Positions 46,855-60,265 are shown, counted from the first letter of the stretch. The stretch: 64,000 bases of DNA from Paralithodes platypus (GCA_032716605.1 CM064480.1:28324129-28388128), one strand, 5' to 3'. Translations and numbers: made by a program. Notes: generated by a model not told the origin, from the sequence alone.

Positions 46855-49800
46855 ATCTTACAAGAAACAAAACTCCGCACAACACAAAAAACACCCACAT
46901 TTCATAATTTCACCACCATCAGACAAGACCGGGCTGTCGGCGGGGGCGGTGGACTCATCACCCTGGTACACAAAGAAATATCATACATAGTAACCAGTGT
47001 ACAAACCAAATCCCTCCTCCCCCCAAATGATAACACAACAGAAATACAGTCAATTAAAATACGCACTGGCAACAACTCCAACATAACTATCATAAACACA
47101 TACATCCCTCCCCAAACATCCCCTACAGTACCAAATGAATACAGACCACACTTACAACACATCACAAATACCCCACACACCCCACACATCATCCTGGGTG
47201 GTGACTTCAACGCCAAGACGTCGGCCTGGTTTGTCGACAACCCCGACACAGACAGAGGGCTGGTACTACAAAACCAAACCGATAACCTCATCATCCTTAA
47301 CGACATCCATCAACATACCCATATTCCTCACCAAGCCCTCTATAACCCATCATCTCCAGACATCACCTTTTGCTCCCCAGAACTCGCCCCCACAACATCC
47401 TGGAGGGTGGTCAGAACCTTAGGCTCTGACCACCTCCCGATCATTATCACCACCAAAGCCAGACTCTCCGCAGCTAGCCACAAACACACATACACCAATT
47501 ATAAAAGAGCTAACTGGGAAGCATTCACAAATGAGACAGAACAACACTTCACAACTCTAAACAGTACACCCATCACTAACATCAACAATGCTGTACACAT
47601 ACTCAATAAAACTATCCAAAACGCTGACAAGAAACACATTCCAAGAGGTAACAGAAAAAGACACAACCCCAACTTCACACCAGAAATTCAAAACCTCATC
47701 AGACAACGCGACATACTGAAACACTCCCCAGCACCCCACAAACAAGACATCACACAACAAATTCAAGCACTCAACACTCAAACTAACAACAAAATACAAG
47801 AACAACAAAAACTAAATTGGAATAACTTCCTACAAACACTTGATCACAAAACAACCCCCAAAAAACGCTACAAAACACTAAACAGCATCACACTTTCCAA
47901 CAGCAACATAACACAATCACATGCTGCAATCACAACAACAGACTCTCCTCCTTCATGTAAAGAACAAGCAAACACTCTCATCAATCACTTCTCACATGTC
48001 AGCCACCTAAAACCTCACAAAGACGACCGACGTGTCATCCGACGTAAGAGATAATTCCCCACAGACCCTGACTATACACCCTTCACCAATCACCAGACAA
48101 AGCATATCATCAACAATCTCAAGCACTCACCCGCCTGTGGCCTAGACAACATAAGCAACATACACCTCAGACACCTGGGACCACAAGGCATACAAGCACT
48201 CACTAACATATCAAACTACAGCTATTCACACAACACAATACCAGACATTTGGAAGCATGGTATCATCATCACATTCCCCAAACCCAACAAAGACCCCACG
48301 CTACCCTCCTCGCACCGCCCCATCATGCTCCTTTGCTCCCCCTCCAAAGTCATGGAACGCCTAGTATTACAACTAATTACACCTGACCTACCCCTAGCTC
48401 CAACACAACATGGCTTTAGGCCACTGCACTGCACAAACACTCTTCTCATAGACCTTACACAAAGAGCTTTCGACGGCATCAACTCAGCTAGACCACCACA
48501 CAGATCACTATTAGCCACACTTGACATTAGTAAAGCCTTCGATGCCATCACCCGCCACAACCTAACAAACAAAATATACAACACAAACATGCACAACAAC
48601 ACAAAAAGGTGGCTGGCCAACTTCCTAGCAGACAGATGTGCACACGTATCTTTTGCCGGTCAGTCATCTAAAATCAGAAACTTTCCAAACGGAGTCTCAC
48701 AAGGATCCGTCCTATCGCCCGCACTCTTCAATCTGTACATGCACGATATAACTACACCAAATACGCCCCAAATAAACTTAGCCTCCTATGCAGATGACAT
48801 AACACTCACATGCATACACCATGACCCAAAAAGAGCAACAGATCTCCTTCAACCCTATCTCACCACACTACATGGCTGGTGCACTACAAACAGACTTAAT
48901 CTAGCCCCAGCCAAATCCGCCGCAACCCTGCTCACAAGTTGGACAGCAGAACACGAATACATCCCTCAACTCACCATAAACAACACACCCCTAACACATA
49001 CACACACACCCAAAATCCTAGGAGTAACATATGATACTCATATAACATTCAAACAGCACACCACAAACATTAAAAAGAAACTGACACCCAGACTTAACGC
49101 CCTCAGGTCACTTGCTCACACAAAATTTGGACACAACAAAGAAACTACCACCACAGTATATAAACAATACATAAGATCAGTGATGGAATACGCAAGCCCA
49201 TACTGGGCTTCTAACCTAGCTGAAACACATCATAAAACCTTACAGACTATTCAAAACAAAGCCCTGAAGATCATTACAGGCTGCACAGCTACTGCACCCA
49301 CAGATCACCTACATCAAGAAACCAAAATTCTCAAAGTCAAAGACCATCTGGACATGAGAGGCACTCAATTCCTGGCAGCAGCCTCCACGAACCAAGACCA
49401 CCCACTAAATGGCAACACACCCACAGACACCAAGAAATATCAAAACAACACCCAGCACACGGTATCACACAATTATTGTCCTCTCTCCCTCCCTGCCCAC
49501 CCGAACCAACTTCCAGAAGCACATCCATACTCATATCTCTCACCGATCCATCCACTCACTCACAGACAACACGCAGCTGCATGCACGACCTCCTGAAATC
49601 CATCCTTCCGAATCCTCCCTTCCTTGCGAGGACAGAGTCCACCTGGCCAGGCTGAGATGCAGACACCATCCAGCTCTCCTGAGCTATCAGAAGAGACTGG
49701 ATGACTCCGTTGTCGACGCCTGCCCGGGATGTAACACAGCACCCCATACCATTAAACACATCATAGAAGACTGCATTTCACACAACCACTTACGCCAACA

Positions 49801-49894
49801 ACACAATCTACACTCAATGAGAGCTCTGTGGGAAAGCCCGATCGTGGCCATGGCCTTTCTCAGGGACTCGGGACTGTTCGGCCAGGCAGCTTAG
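46855..49894 (+). pseudogene. LINE ORF2: APE endonuclease and reverse transcriptase
   Basis: The frame opens directly in an endonuclease (LQETKL, then GGDFNAK at about 47198 and GSDHLPI at about 47431). A TAA (48052-48054) interrupts it, and the same frame continues to 49596. That part is the RT: FPKPNKDP, LDISKAFDA, GVSQGSVLSP and the catalytic YADD (48787-48798). A frameshift at about 49540-49570 moves the C-terminal part into another frame (49894 end), which has a cysteine-rich CPGC..H..EDC region and ends LRDSGLFGQAA. The protein would nick target DNA and prime cDNA there. With one stop, one frameshift and no N-terminus it is inactive. Confidence 0.9.
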
Positions 49895-49916
49895 GGAAAA
49901 ACAACAACAACAACAA
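46855..49916 (+). mobile_element. LINE (non-LTR retrotransposon), 5'-truncated
   Basis: An endonuclease-RT element inserted in a mosaic hairpin module. The left flank ends GGTGCACC. The right flank resumes at ACACGGTGCAGC after an (AAC)n tail at about 49897-49916. The coding strand is A/C-rich, unlike its surroundings. The upstream ORF1 and the first part of the endonuclease are missing, as usual for incomplete reverse transcription from the 3' end. Clade is uncertain; the endonuclease and RT motifs fit the Jockey/I group. Confidence 0.9.
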
Positions 49917-50751
49917 CACGGTGCAGCAAGCACACAGAATACGGCGGCGGTGGCTGTGCTCCGACGAGGTTCACACTCTCCCTCTCTCTGTCAGTTTCGT
50001 ATAATGCGTTGTATAGCTAGGTCATGCTTCGTTTAATGCGTCGTCTACTGTCCTAGGTCATGCTTCGTATAATGTGTCGTACCCCCAGTCAGACGCCTCA
50101 CCAAAAATAATCCCACAAAAATCTCTCTGAGTGGAGCAGCCCGGCCAGGTAGTATCTCTCCTATATTAGCTAAAAAATCTTTGACTCAGAGAGAGAGAGA
50201 GAGAGAGACAGACACAGTGTGTGAGAGAGAGAGAGAGTTACCCACTCTCCCTCTCGCTGTCACGCTTCGTATAATGCGTCGCACAGGTGCACCAACACAG
50301 GCAACACGGCGCAGCAAGCACACAGAATACGGCGGCGGTGGCTGTGCTCCGACGATGTACACACTTTCTCTCTCGCTGTCACGCTTCGTATAATGCGTCG
50401 CACAGGTGCACCAACACAGGCAACACGGCGCAGCTCGTCGTCGTCGAAGTGTTCGTCCTAAATTTTGTCTTTCCTAAATTTTTGTGGATGAGTCGCCCCA
50501 GGAGCCCGGCCAGTTAGTCTCTCTCTACTGTAGGTGGAGCAGCCCGGCCAGGTAGTCTCTCTCTGGGTATTTTTGACAACGGCCGACTAAGCACCTCTCA
50601 ATCCCTTCCCATCAGATCCTCCACTTTCTTAACTTTAGGATCAAGTGAAGTGACCTAAAATTAATGCGAGTCACTGGTACTGTGGTGCTTCGTACTTATA
50701 ATTCGTCGTATAGCTAGGTCATGCTTCGTATAATGTAAATCGGAAAATAAA

Positions 50752-50880
50752 ATGGAATTATTCATGTTTTTCTTTTATTTGTCCTTCCTAGTTTTTACCA
50801 TTTCTTCTCTCGGTGAAAGATGTCGTGGCAAAATAATTGACAATTCGATTTCTTTACATTTTTCACACACGCAAATTTAG
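50752..50880 (+). other. Repeat-borne 42-aa frame in tandem copy 1
   Basis: MELFMFFFYLSFLVF start, FSHTQI end. The same frame is open in copy 3 (57171-57299); copy 2 has an extra T near 54000 that breaks it. Confidence 0.3.
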
Positions 50881-51206
50881 ACACTCCCGAAGAAAAAAGG
50901 TTCACCGCCAACTCAAGTCGTATAGCAGAATTTATTTTTGGCGAGTCGTCTGACTGGGATGGTCATAGCTCTCGGATCGAAGTTTTTCCGATCGATCCCA
51001 ATTCCACCAACTCACGTTGGACAGCAGATCGCCTAAAGATTTGTGTGTGAAAATCACGACAGGGACCCGCACAGCGGAGACGCCGCAGCAGCCCGGCCAG
51101 GTAGTCTCTCTCTAGGTGGAGCAGCCCGGCCAGGTAGTCGCCTCTCTGAGTGGAGCAACCCGGCCAGGTAGTCTCTCTCTGGGTATCTTTGACAACGGCC
51201 GACTAA

Positions 51207-52445
51207 AGCGGGCATCACACTGGGCCAAATTCTCTTCAATCTCCAATCTCCAGTCTCCGTTTCCAGCCAGTAGCGCCAGCAATTCCTATCACACACGCCA
51301 AGCGTCCTGGCTACGTGAGTCTCCGACACAACAATAACAACGTCCGACCTTAGCCTATATTGGTCCTTTCACCTATACTGTAATGTATAGTAATATGAAT
51401 TTACATCTACAATTATAATGTAATATGACTCAATCTACACGTTAGTGTAATTTGTTTTTAAATTTGAAGCTTATAATATTATGAGGAAATTTATATTTTG
51501 AACTTTTTCGATTCATACCAATCGCCGTGGCGTAGGCTATAAAACAGTGGTTTCACTTAAACTGTAAAATAATATGGATTGATATTGACAAACTTTGTGT
51601 AATAGGACCCAACCTATACGTTAATGTTGCTATGTTTTGCGTGTGAAGCTTATATAAGTATAAGCTATGAGGAAGTTTTTCGCAAAATATAGGCTATAGC
51701 CTGACGGAGCCCCTGTCGTTACCTTGTCACTAAACGATCGTTTATATTGTGCTGTTTCACCAATAATTTAGAGTAATATGGATTTATATCGACACTTATA
51801 TTTCAATATGACTCAATCTACAAGTTTGCGTGATTATGTTTTATATTTGGAGCATATATGAGGAAATATATTGAACTTTTCGGAGGTTGTAGGCATAATC
51901 CTGTGTATGCGGGTAGACCTGTATTTATCTCAATAATTTGGTAATGTTACAATATATTTTTACATTTTACATTCATAAATAGTCCACTAATATACTAGGT
52001 TAGGTTAGGCTAGGTTAAATATATTGTTCAATGAATCTTAGTAAATAGGCATCTGAAAAACAGTTCCTCCTGCTACACAACCGAATGTTTTCGTTTCATA
52101 CCAATCGCCGTGGCGTAGGTATAGGAAGTGGTTATTTAGCTGCAAGTGGTGTAGCTATTTTATCATTAATTCACTTAGTTTATGTCTATCCGCAGCCCTT
52201 CTCACAATCAAAACACACAATTATGTAGCAAAATATATATTTCGACGTCATATACTTGACATATCAATGAGATTAAATGCGAGCTGTAAAGAGGCTGACA
52301 CTCTACCTCCATCAAAAACTGGAGCTTCCCACCCAGTGCGGGAAGCATCCTAGCTCCATCAAAGGGTGAGATTTGTGCTGGAGATTGACGGTAGCTCCAC
52401 TTTTTGCTGAAGAGTGACGAGAATTGGCCCAGTGTGATACCCCCT
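51207..52445. mobile_element. Harbinger-type MITE (1239 bp), copy 1
   Basis: Ends AGCGGGCATCACACTGGGCC and, reversed, AGGGGGTATCACACTGGGCC. TAA stands on both sides (51204-51206 and 52446-52448). The unoccupied site GGCCGACTAAGCACC occurs many times in the mosaic, for example near 50582. A 3-bp TAA duplication suits PIF/Harbinger elements. The interior is AT-rich and noncoding, with a CATACCAATCGCCGTGGCGT repeat at about 51515 and 52097 and a TTAGG-like run at about 52000. Confidence 0.85.
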
Positions 52446-53247
52446 TAAGCACCTCTCCATCCCTTTCCATCAGATCCTCCACTTTCTTAACTTTAGGATC
52501 AAGTGAAGTGACCTAAAATTAATGGGAGTAACTGGTACTGTGGTGCTTCGTACTTATAATTCGTCGTATAGCTAGGTCATGCTTCGTATAATGTAGATCG
52601 AAAAATAAAATGGAATGTTTCATGTTTTTCTTTTATTTGTCCTAGTTTTTTACAATTTCTTCTCTCTCCTAAATTTTTGTGGGTGAAAGATCGTTTCATA
52701 ACCCAATCGAGGGGCCGAATACGGTCTCGTATGTGCCTGTGTTGGCACAGGTGCACCAACACAGGCAACACGGTGCAGCAAGCACACAGAATACGGCGGC
52801 GGTGGCTGTGCTCCGACGACGTACACACTCTCCCTCTCGCTGTCACGCTTCGTATAATGCGTCGTATAGGTAGGTCATGCTTCGTTTAATGCGTCGTATA
52901 CTGTCCTAGATCAAGCTTCGTATAATGTGTCGTACCCCCAGTCAGACGCCTCACCAAAAATAATCCCACAAAAATCTCTCTGCTGGGTGGAGCAGCCCGG
53001 CCAGGTAGTCTCTCTCATATTAGCTAAAATATCTTTGACTCAGAGAGAGAGAGAGAACGACAGATGCAGTGTGTGAGAGAGAGAGAGTTACCCACTCTCC
53101 CTCTCGCTGTCACGCTTCGTATAATGTGTCGCACAGGTGCACCAACACAGGCAACAGAGTGCAGCAATCACACAGAATACGGCGGCGGTGGCTGTGCTCC
53201 GACGACGTACACACTCTCCCTCTCGCTGTCACGCTTCGTATAATGCG

Positions 53248-56200
53248 TCGTCTACTGTCCTAGGTCATGCTTCGTATAATGTGTCGTACCCCCAGTCAGA
53301 CGCCTCACCAAAAATAATCCCACAAAAATCTCTCTGAGTGGAGCAGCCCGGCCAGGTAGTATCTCTCCTATATTAGCTAAAAAATCTTTGACTCAGAGAG
53401 AGAGAGAGAGAGACAGACACAGTGTGTGAGAGAGAGAGAGAGTTACCCACTCTCCCTCTCGCTGTCACGCTTCGTATAATGCGTCGCACAGGTGCACCAA
53501 CACAGGCAACACGGCGCAGCAAGCACACAGAATACGGCGGCGGTGGCTGTGCTCCGACGATGTACACACTTTCTCTCTCGCTGTCACGCTTCGTATAATG
53601 CGTCGCACAGGTGCACCAACACAGGCAACACGGCGCAGCTCGTCGTCGTCGAAGTGTTCGTCCTAAATTTTGTCTTTCCTAAATTTTTGTGGATGAGTCG
53701 CCCCAGGAGCCCGGCCAGTTAGTCTCTCTCTACTGTAGGTGGAGCAGCCCGGCCAGGTAGTCTCTCTCTGGGTATTTTTGACAACGGCCGACTAAGCACC
53801 TCTCAATCCCTTCCCATCAGATCCTCCACTTTCTTAACTTTAGGATCAAGTGAAGTGACCTAAAATTAATGCGAGTCACTGGTACTGTGGTGCTTCGTAC
53901 TTATAATTCGTCGTATAGCTAGGTCATGCTTCGTATAATGTAAATCGGAAAATAAAATGGAATTATTCATGTTTTTCTTTTATTTGTCCTTCCTAGTTTT
54001 TTACCATTTCTTCTCTCGGTGAAAGATGTCGTGGCAAAATAATTGACAATTCGATTTCTTTACATTTTTCACACACGCAAATTTAGACACTCCCGAAGAA
54101 AAAAGGTTCACCGCCAACTCAAGTCGTATAGCAGAATTTATTTTTGGCGAGTCGTCTGACTGGGATGGTCATAGCTCTCGGATCGAAGTTTTTCCGATCG
54201 ATCCCAATTCCACCAACTCACGTTGGACAGCAGAAGATCGCCTAAAGATTTGTGTGTGAAAATCACGACAGGGACCCGCACAGCGGAGACGCCGCAGCAG
54301 CCCGGCCAGGTAGTCTCTCTCTAGGGGGAGCAGCCCGGCCAGGTAGTCGCCTCTCTGAGTGGAGCAACCCGGCCAGGTAGTCTCTCTCTGGGTATCTTTG
54401 ACAACGGCCGACTAAAGCGGGCATCACACTGGGCCAAATTCTCTTCAATCTCCAATCTCCAGTCTCCGTTTCCAGCCAGTAGCGCCAGCAAATCCTATCA
54501 CACACGCCAAGCGTCCTGGCTGCGTGAGTCTCCGACACAACAATAACAACGTCCGACCTTAGCCTATATTGGTCCTTTCACCTATACTGTAATGTATAGT
54601 AATATGAATTTACATCTACAATTATAATGTAATATGACTCAATCTACACGTTAGTGTAATTTGTTTTTAAATTTGAAGCTTATAATATTATGAGGAAATT
54701 TATATTTTGAACTTTTTCGATTCATACCAATCGCCGTGGCGTAGGCTATAAAACAGTGGTTTCACTTAAACTGTAAAATAATATGGATTGATATTGACAA
54801 ACTTTGTGTAATAGGACCCAACCTATACGTTAATGTTGCTATGTTTTGCGTGTGAAGCTTATATAAGTATAAGCTATGAGGAAGTTTTTCGCAAAATATA
54901 GGCTATAGCCTGACGGAGCCCCTGTCGTTACCTTGTCACTAAACGATCGTTTATATTGTGCTGTTTCACCAATAATTTAGAGTAATATGGATTTATATCG
55001 ACACTTATATTTCAATATGACTCAATCTACAAGTTTGCGTGATTATGTTTTATATTTGGAGCATATATGAGGAAATATATTGAACTTTTCGGAGGTTGTA
55101 GGCATAATCCTGTGTATGCGGGTAGACCTGTATTTATCTCAATAATTTGGTAATGTTACAATATATTTTTACATTTTACATTCATAAATAGTCCACTAAT
55201 ATACTAGGTTAGGTTAGGCTAGGTTAAATATATTGTTCAATGAATCTTAGTAAATAGGCATCTGAAAAACAGTTCCTCCTGCTACACAACCGAATGTTTT
55301 CGTTTCATACCAATCGCCGTGGCGTAGGTATAGGAAGTGGTTATTTAGCTGCAAGTGGTGTAGCTATTTTATCATTAATTCACTTAGTTTATGTCTATCC
55401 GCAGCCCTTCTCACAATCAAAACACACAATTATGTAGCAAAATATATATTTCGACGTCATATACTTGACATATCAATGAGATTAAATGCGAGCTGTAAAG
55501 AGGCTGACACTCTACCTCCATCAAAAACTGGAGCTTCCCACCCAGTGCGGGAAGCATCCTAGCTCCATCAAAGGGTGAGATTTGTGCTGGAGATTGACGG
55601 TAGCTCCACTTTTTGCTGAAGAGTGACGAGAATTGGCCCAGTGTGATACCCCCTTAAGCACCTCTCCATCCCTTTCCATCAGATCCTCCACTTTCTTAAC
55701 TTTAGGATCAAGTGAAGTGACCTAAAATTAATGGGAGTAACTGGTACTGTGGTGCTTCGTACTTATAATTCGTCGTATAGCTAGGTCATGCTTCGTATAA
55801 TGTAGATCGAAAAATAAAATGGAATGTTTCATGTTTTTCTTTTATTTGTCCTAGTTTTTACAATTTCTTCTCTCCTAAATTTTTGTGGGTGAAAGATCGT
55901 TTCATAACCCAATCGAGGGGCCGAATACGGTCTCGTATGTGCCTGTGTTGGCACAGGTGCACCAACACAGGCAACACGGTGCAGCAAGCACACAGAATAC
56001 GGCGGCGGTGGCTGTGCTCCGACGACGTACACACTCTCCCTCTCGCTGTCACGCTTCGTATAATGCGTCGTATAGGTAGGTCATGCTTCGTTTAATGCGT
56101 CGTATACTGTCCTAGATCAAGCTTCGTATAATGTGTCGTACCCCCAGTCAGACGCCTCACCAAAAATAATCCCACAAAAATCTCTCTGCTGGGTGGAGCA

Positions 56201-56455
56201 GCCCGGCCAGGTAGTCTCTCTCATATTAGCTAAAATATCTTTGACTCAGAGAGAGAGAGAGAACGACAGATGCAGTGTGTGAGAGAGAGAGAGAGTTACC
56301 CACTCTCCCTCTCGCTGTCACGCTTCGTATAATGTGTCGCACAGGTGCACCAACACAGGCAACAGAGTGCAGCAATCACACAGAATACGGCGGCGGTGGC
56401 TGTGCTCCGACGACGTACACACTCTCCCTCTCGCTGTCACGCTTCGTATAATGCG
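53248..56455. repeat. 3.2-kb tandem unit, copy 2
   Basis: The same content and order as 50041-53247. Small differences include a 3-bp AGA insertion near 54233 and one extra T near 54000. Confidence 0.9.
54416..55654. mobile_element. Harbinger-type MITE (1239 bp), copy 2
   Basis: Same length and ends as copy 1, with TAA flanks at 54413-54415 and 55655-55657. It arose by tandem duplication, not by a new insertion. Confidence 0.85.
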
Positions 56456-56602
56456 TCGTCTACTGTCCTAGGTCATGCTTCGTATAATGTGTCGTACCCC
56501 CAGTCAGACGCCTCACCAAAAATAATCCCACAAAAATCTCTCTGAGTGGAGCAGCCCGGCCAGGTAGTATCTCTCCTATATTAGCTAAAAAATCTTTGAC
56601 TC

Positions 56603-56633
<31 letters not shown>

Positions 56634-59600
56634 CAGTGTGTGAGAGAGAGAGAGAGTTACCCACTCTCCCTCTCGCTGTCACGCTTCGTATAATGCGTCG
56701 CACAGGTGCACCAACACAGGCAACACGGCGCAGCAAGCACACAGAATACGGCGGCGGTGGCTGTGCTCCGACGATGTACACACTCTCTCTCTCGCTGTCA
56801 CGCTTCGTATAATGCGTCGCACAGGTGCACCAACACAGGCAACACGGCGCAGCTCGTCGTCGTCGAAGTGTTCGTCCTAAATTTTGTCTTTCCTAAATTT
56901 TTGTGGATGAGTCGCCCCAGGAGCCCGGCCAGTTAGTCTCTCTCTACTGTAGGTGGAGCAGCCCGGCCAGGTAGTCTCTCTCTGGGTATTTTTGACAACG
57001 GCCGACTAAGCACCTCTCAATCCCTTCCCATCAGATCCTCCACTTTCTTAACTTTAGGATCAAGTGAAGTGACCTAAAATTAATGCGAGTCACTGGTACT
57101 GTGGTGCTTCGTACTTATAATTCGTCGTATAGCTAGGTCATGCTTCGTATAATGTAAATCGGAAAATAAAATGGAATTATTCATGTTTTTCTTTTATTTG
57201 TCCTTCCTAGTTTTTACCATTTCTTCTCTCGGTGAAAGATGTCGTGGCAAAATAATTGACAATTCGATTTCTTTACATTTTTCACACACGCAAATTTAGA
57301 CACTCCCGAAGAAAAAAGGTTCACCGCCAACTCAAGTCGTATAGCAGAATTTATTTTTGGCGAGTCGTCTGACTGGGATGGTCATAGCTCTCGGATCGAA
57401 GTTTTTCCGATCGATCCCAATTCCACCAACTCACGTTGGACAGCAGAAGATCGCCTAAAGATTTGTGTGTGAAAATCACGACAGGGACCCGCACAGCGGA
57501 GACGCCGCAGCAGCCCGGCCAGGTAGTCTCTCTCTAGGGGGAGCAGCCCGGCCAGGTAGTCGCCTCTCTGAGTGGAGCAACCCGGCCAGGTAGTCTCTCT
57601 CTGGGTATCTTTGACAACGGCCGACTAAAGCGGGCATCACACTGGGCCAAATTCTCTTCAATCTCCAATCTCCAGTCTCCGTTTCCAGCCAGTAGCGCCA
57701 GCAAATCCTATCACACACGCCAAGCGTCCTGGCTGCGTGAGTCTCCGACACAACAATAACAACGTCCGACCTTAGCCTATATTGGTCCTTTCACCTATAC
57801 TGTAATGTATAGTAATATGAATTTACATCTACAATTATAATGTAATATGACTCAATCTACACGTTAGTGTAATTTGTTTTTAAATTTGAAGCTTATAATA
57901 TTATGAGGAAATTTATATTTTGAACTTTTTCGATTCATACCAATCGCCGTGGCGTAGGCTATAAAACAGTGGTTTCACTTAAACTGTAAAATAATATGGA
58001 TTGATATTGACAAACTTTGTGTAATAGGACCCAACCTATACGTTAATGTTGCTATGTTTTGCGTGTGAAGCTTATATAAGTATAAGCTATGAGGAAGTTT
58101 TTCGCAAAATATAGGCTATAGCCTGACGGAGCCCCTGTCGTTACCTTGTCACTAAACGATCGTTTATATTGTGCTGTTTCACCAATAATTTAGAGTAATA
58201 TGGATTTATATCGACACTTATATTTCAATATGACTCAATCTACAAGTTTGCGTGATTATGTTTTATATTTGGAGCATATATGAGGAAATATATTGAACTT
58301 TTCGGAGGTTGTAGGCATAATCCTGTGTATGCTGGTAGACCTGTATTTATCTCAATAATTTGGTAATGTTACAATATATTTTTACATTTTACATTCATAA
58401 ATAGTCCACTAATATACTAGGTTAGGTTAGGCTAGGTTAAATATATTGTTCAATGAATCTTAGTAAATAGGCATCTGAAAAACAGTTCCTCCTGCTACAC
58501 AACCGAATGTTTTCGTTTCATACCAATCGCCGTGGCGTAGGTATAGGAAGTGGTTATTTAGCTGCAAGTGGTGTAGCTATTTTATCATTAATTCACTTAG
58601 TTTATGTCTATCCGCAGCCCTTCTCACAATCAAAACACACAATTATGTAGCAAAATATATATTTCGACGTCATATACTTGACATATCAATGAGATTAAAT
58701 GCGAGCTGTAAAGAGGCTGACACTCTACCTCCATCAAAAACTGGAGCTTCCCACCCAGTGCGGGAAGCATCCTAGCTCCATCAAAGGGTGAGATTTGTGC
58801 TGGAGATTGACGGTAGCTCCACTTTTTGCTGAAGAGTGACGAGAATTGGCCCAGTGTGATACCCCCTTAAGCACCTCTCCATCCCTTTCCATCAGATCCT
58901 CCACTTTCTTAACTTTAGGATCAAGTGAAGTGACCTAAAATTAATGGGAGTAACTGGTACTGTGGTGCTTCGTACTTATAATTCGTCGTATAGCTAGGTC
59001 ATGCTTCGTATAATGTAGATCGAAAAATAAAATGGAATGTTTCATGTTTTTCTTTTATTTGTCCTAGTTTTTACAATTTCTTCTCTCCTAAATTTTTGTG
59101 GGTGAAAGATCGTTTCATAACCCAATCGAGGGGCCGAATACGGTCTCGTATGTGCCTGTGTTGGCACAGGTGCACCAACACAGGCAACACGGTGCAGCAA
59201 GCACACAGAATACGGCGGCGGTGGCTGTGCTCCGACGACGTACACACTCTCCCTCTCGCTGTCACGCTTCGTATAATGCGTCGTATAGGTAGGTCATGCT
59301 TCGTTTAATGCGTCGTATACTGTCCTAGATCAAGCTTCGTATAATGTGTCGTACCCCCAGTCAGACGCCTCACCAAAAATAATCCCACAAAAATCTCTCT
59401 GCTGGGTGGAGCAGCCCGGCCAGGTAGTCTCTCTCATATTAGCTAAAATATCTTTGACTCAGAGAGAGAGAGAGAACGACAGATGCAGTGTGTGAGAGAG
59501 AGAGAGAGTTACCCACTCTCCCTCTCGCTGTCACGCTTCGTATAATGTGTCGCACAGGTGCACCAACACAGGCAACACAGTGCAGCAATCACACAGAATA

Positions 59601-59668
59601 CGGCGGCGGTGGCTGTGCTCCGACGACGTACACATTCTCCCTCTCGCTGTCACGCTTCGTATAATGCG
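56456..59668. repeat. 3.2-kb tandem unit, copy 3
   Basis: Same content and order. The longer GA run near 56605 and a few substitutions near 59570-59640 are the main differences. The start of a fourth unit (59669 on) is clearly diverged and stops within about 140 bp. Confidence 0.9.
57629..58867. mobile_element. Harbinger-type MITE (1239 bp), copy 3
   Basis: Same length and ends as copies 1 and 2, with TAA flanks at 57626-57628 and 58868-58870. Confidence 0.85.
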
Positions 59669-59805
59669 TCGTATACTGCCCTAGGTCATGTTTCGTATAA
59701 TGTGTCGTACCCCCAGTCAGACGACTCACCAAAAATACTCCCACAAAAATGTTAGCACTGGTACAAAATTGTTGGTGACAGATGTCATGGAAAAATAATT
59801 GACCC

Positions 59806-60265
59806 ACATGCCACGCCCATTCTAGCTGACTGCCACACACACACACACACAACCTTCTCCACCTACCTCCGAGTCAGTCTGTCAGTCTCGGACAGGGGTC
59901 CGGATCTACCAGAGGTGGGTGCCGAGCATACCCCCAAACGGGGGGCGGAAATGGGGAGCCGTCTCCTTCCTATATAGTGAAGGCCGCCGCCTCCCTCTGC
60001 CCCTCTTGGTGTGTGTGTGTGTGCCTGGGTGGGTGGGTGGGTGGGCGTGGCGGGCCAGGAGGAGGAGGGACACGTGCCTGCCCTCTCTCTCTCTCTCTCT
60101 CTCTCCTCGGCCTCCTACCTCCGCGGCGCGCCTGCCTGCCTGCCTGCCTGCCTGCCTGGGCCAATTTCTCTTTTAATACATTTCGATACTAGGGGTCTAA
60201 GGTGATGTACCCTAGGCAGAAATGGACCCCAGTCCGCCCTACCCCCTTCGAACATACTTATCAGA
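59806..60265. repeat. Microsatellite-rich spacer
   Basis: Runs of (CA)n near 59835-59850, (TG)n near 60007-60022, (GGGT)n near 60026-60045, (CT)n near 60080-60105 and (GCCT)n near 60128-60158. Reading frames across these are low-complexity artefacts. No gene is seen. Confidence 0.85.

Larger units (their letters stand above)
50041..53247. repeat. 3.2-kb tandem unit, copy 1
   Basis: It begins TCGTCTACTGTCCTAGGTCA. It contains a GA composite, the CGGCGGCGGTGG module, a 42-aa frame, the minisatellite, one Harbinger-type MITE and a hairpin module. The next copies start 3207 and 6415 bp later with very few differences. Confidence 0.9.
49917..59805. repeat. Mosaic repeat block D
   Basis: The module series resumes after the LINE and contains three 3.2-kb tandem units. 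Its right end fades at about 59750-59805: GGTGACAGATGTCATGGAAA is a diverged form of the GGTGAAAGATGTCGTGGCAA module. Bases not in the listed MITEs are mosaic modules and GA runs. Confidence 0.85.

Noticed and set aside
51996..52016. TTAGG-like run suggesting a telomere
   Set aside because: Only three or four imperfect units, inside a MITE and copied with it; not a telomere or a chromosome fusion point.
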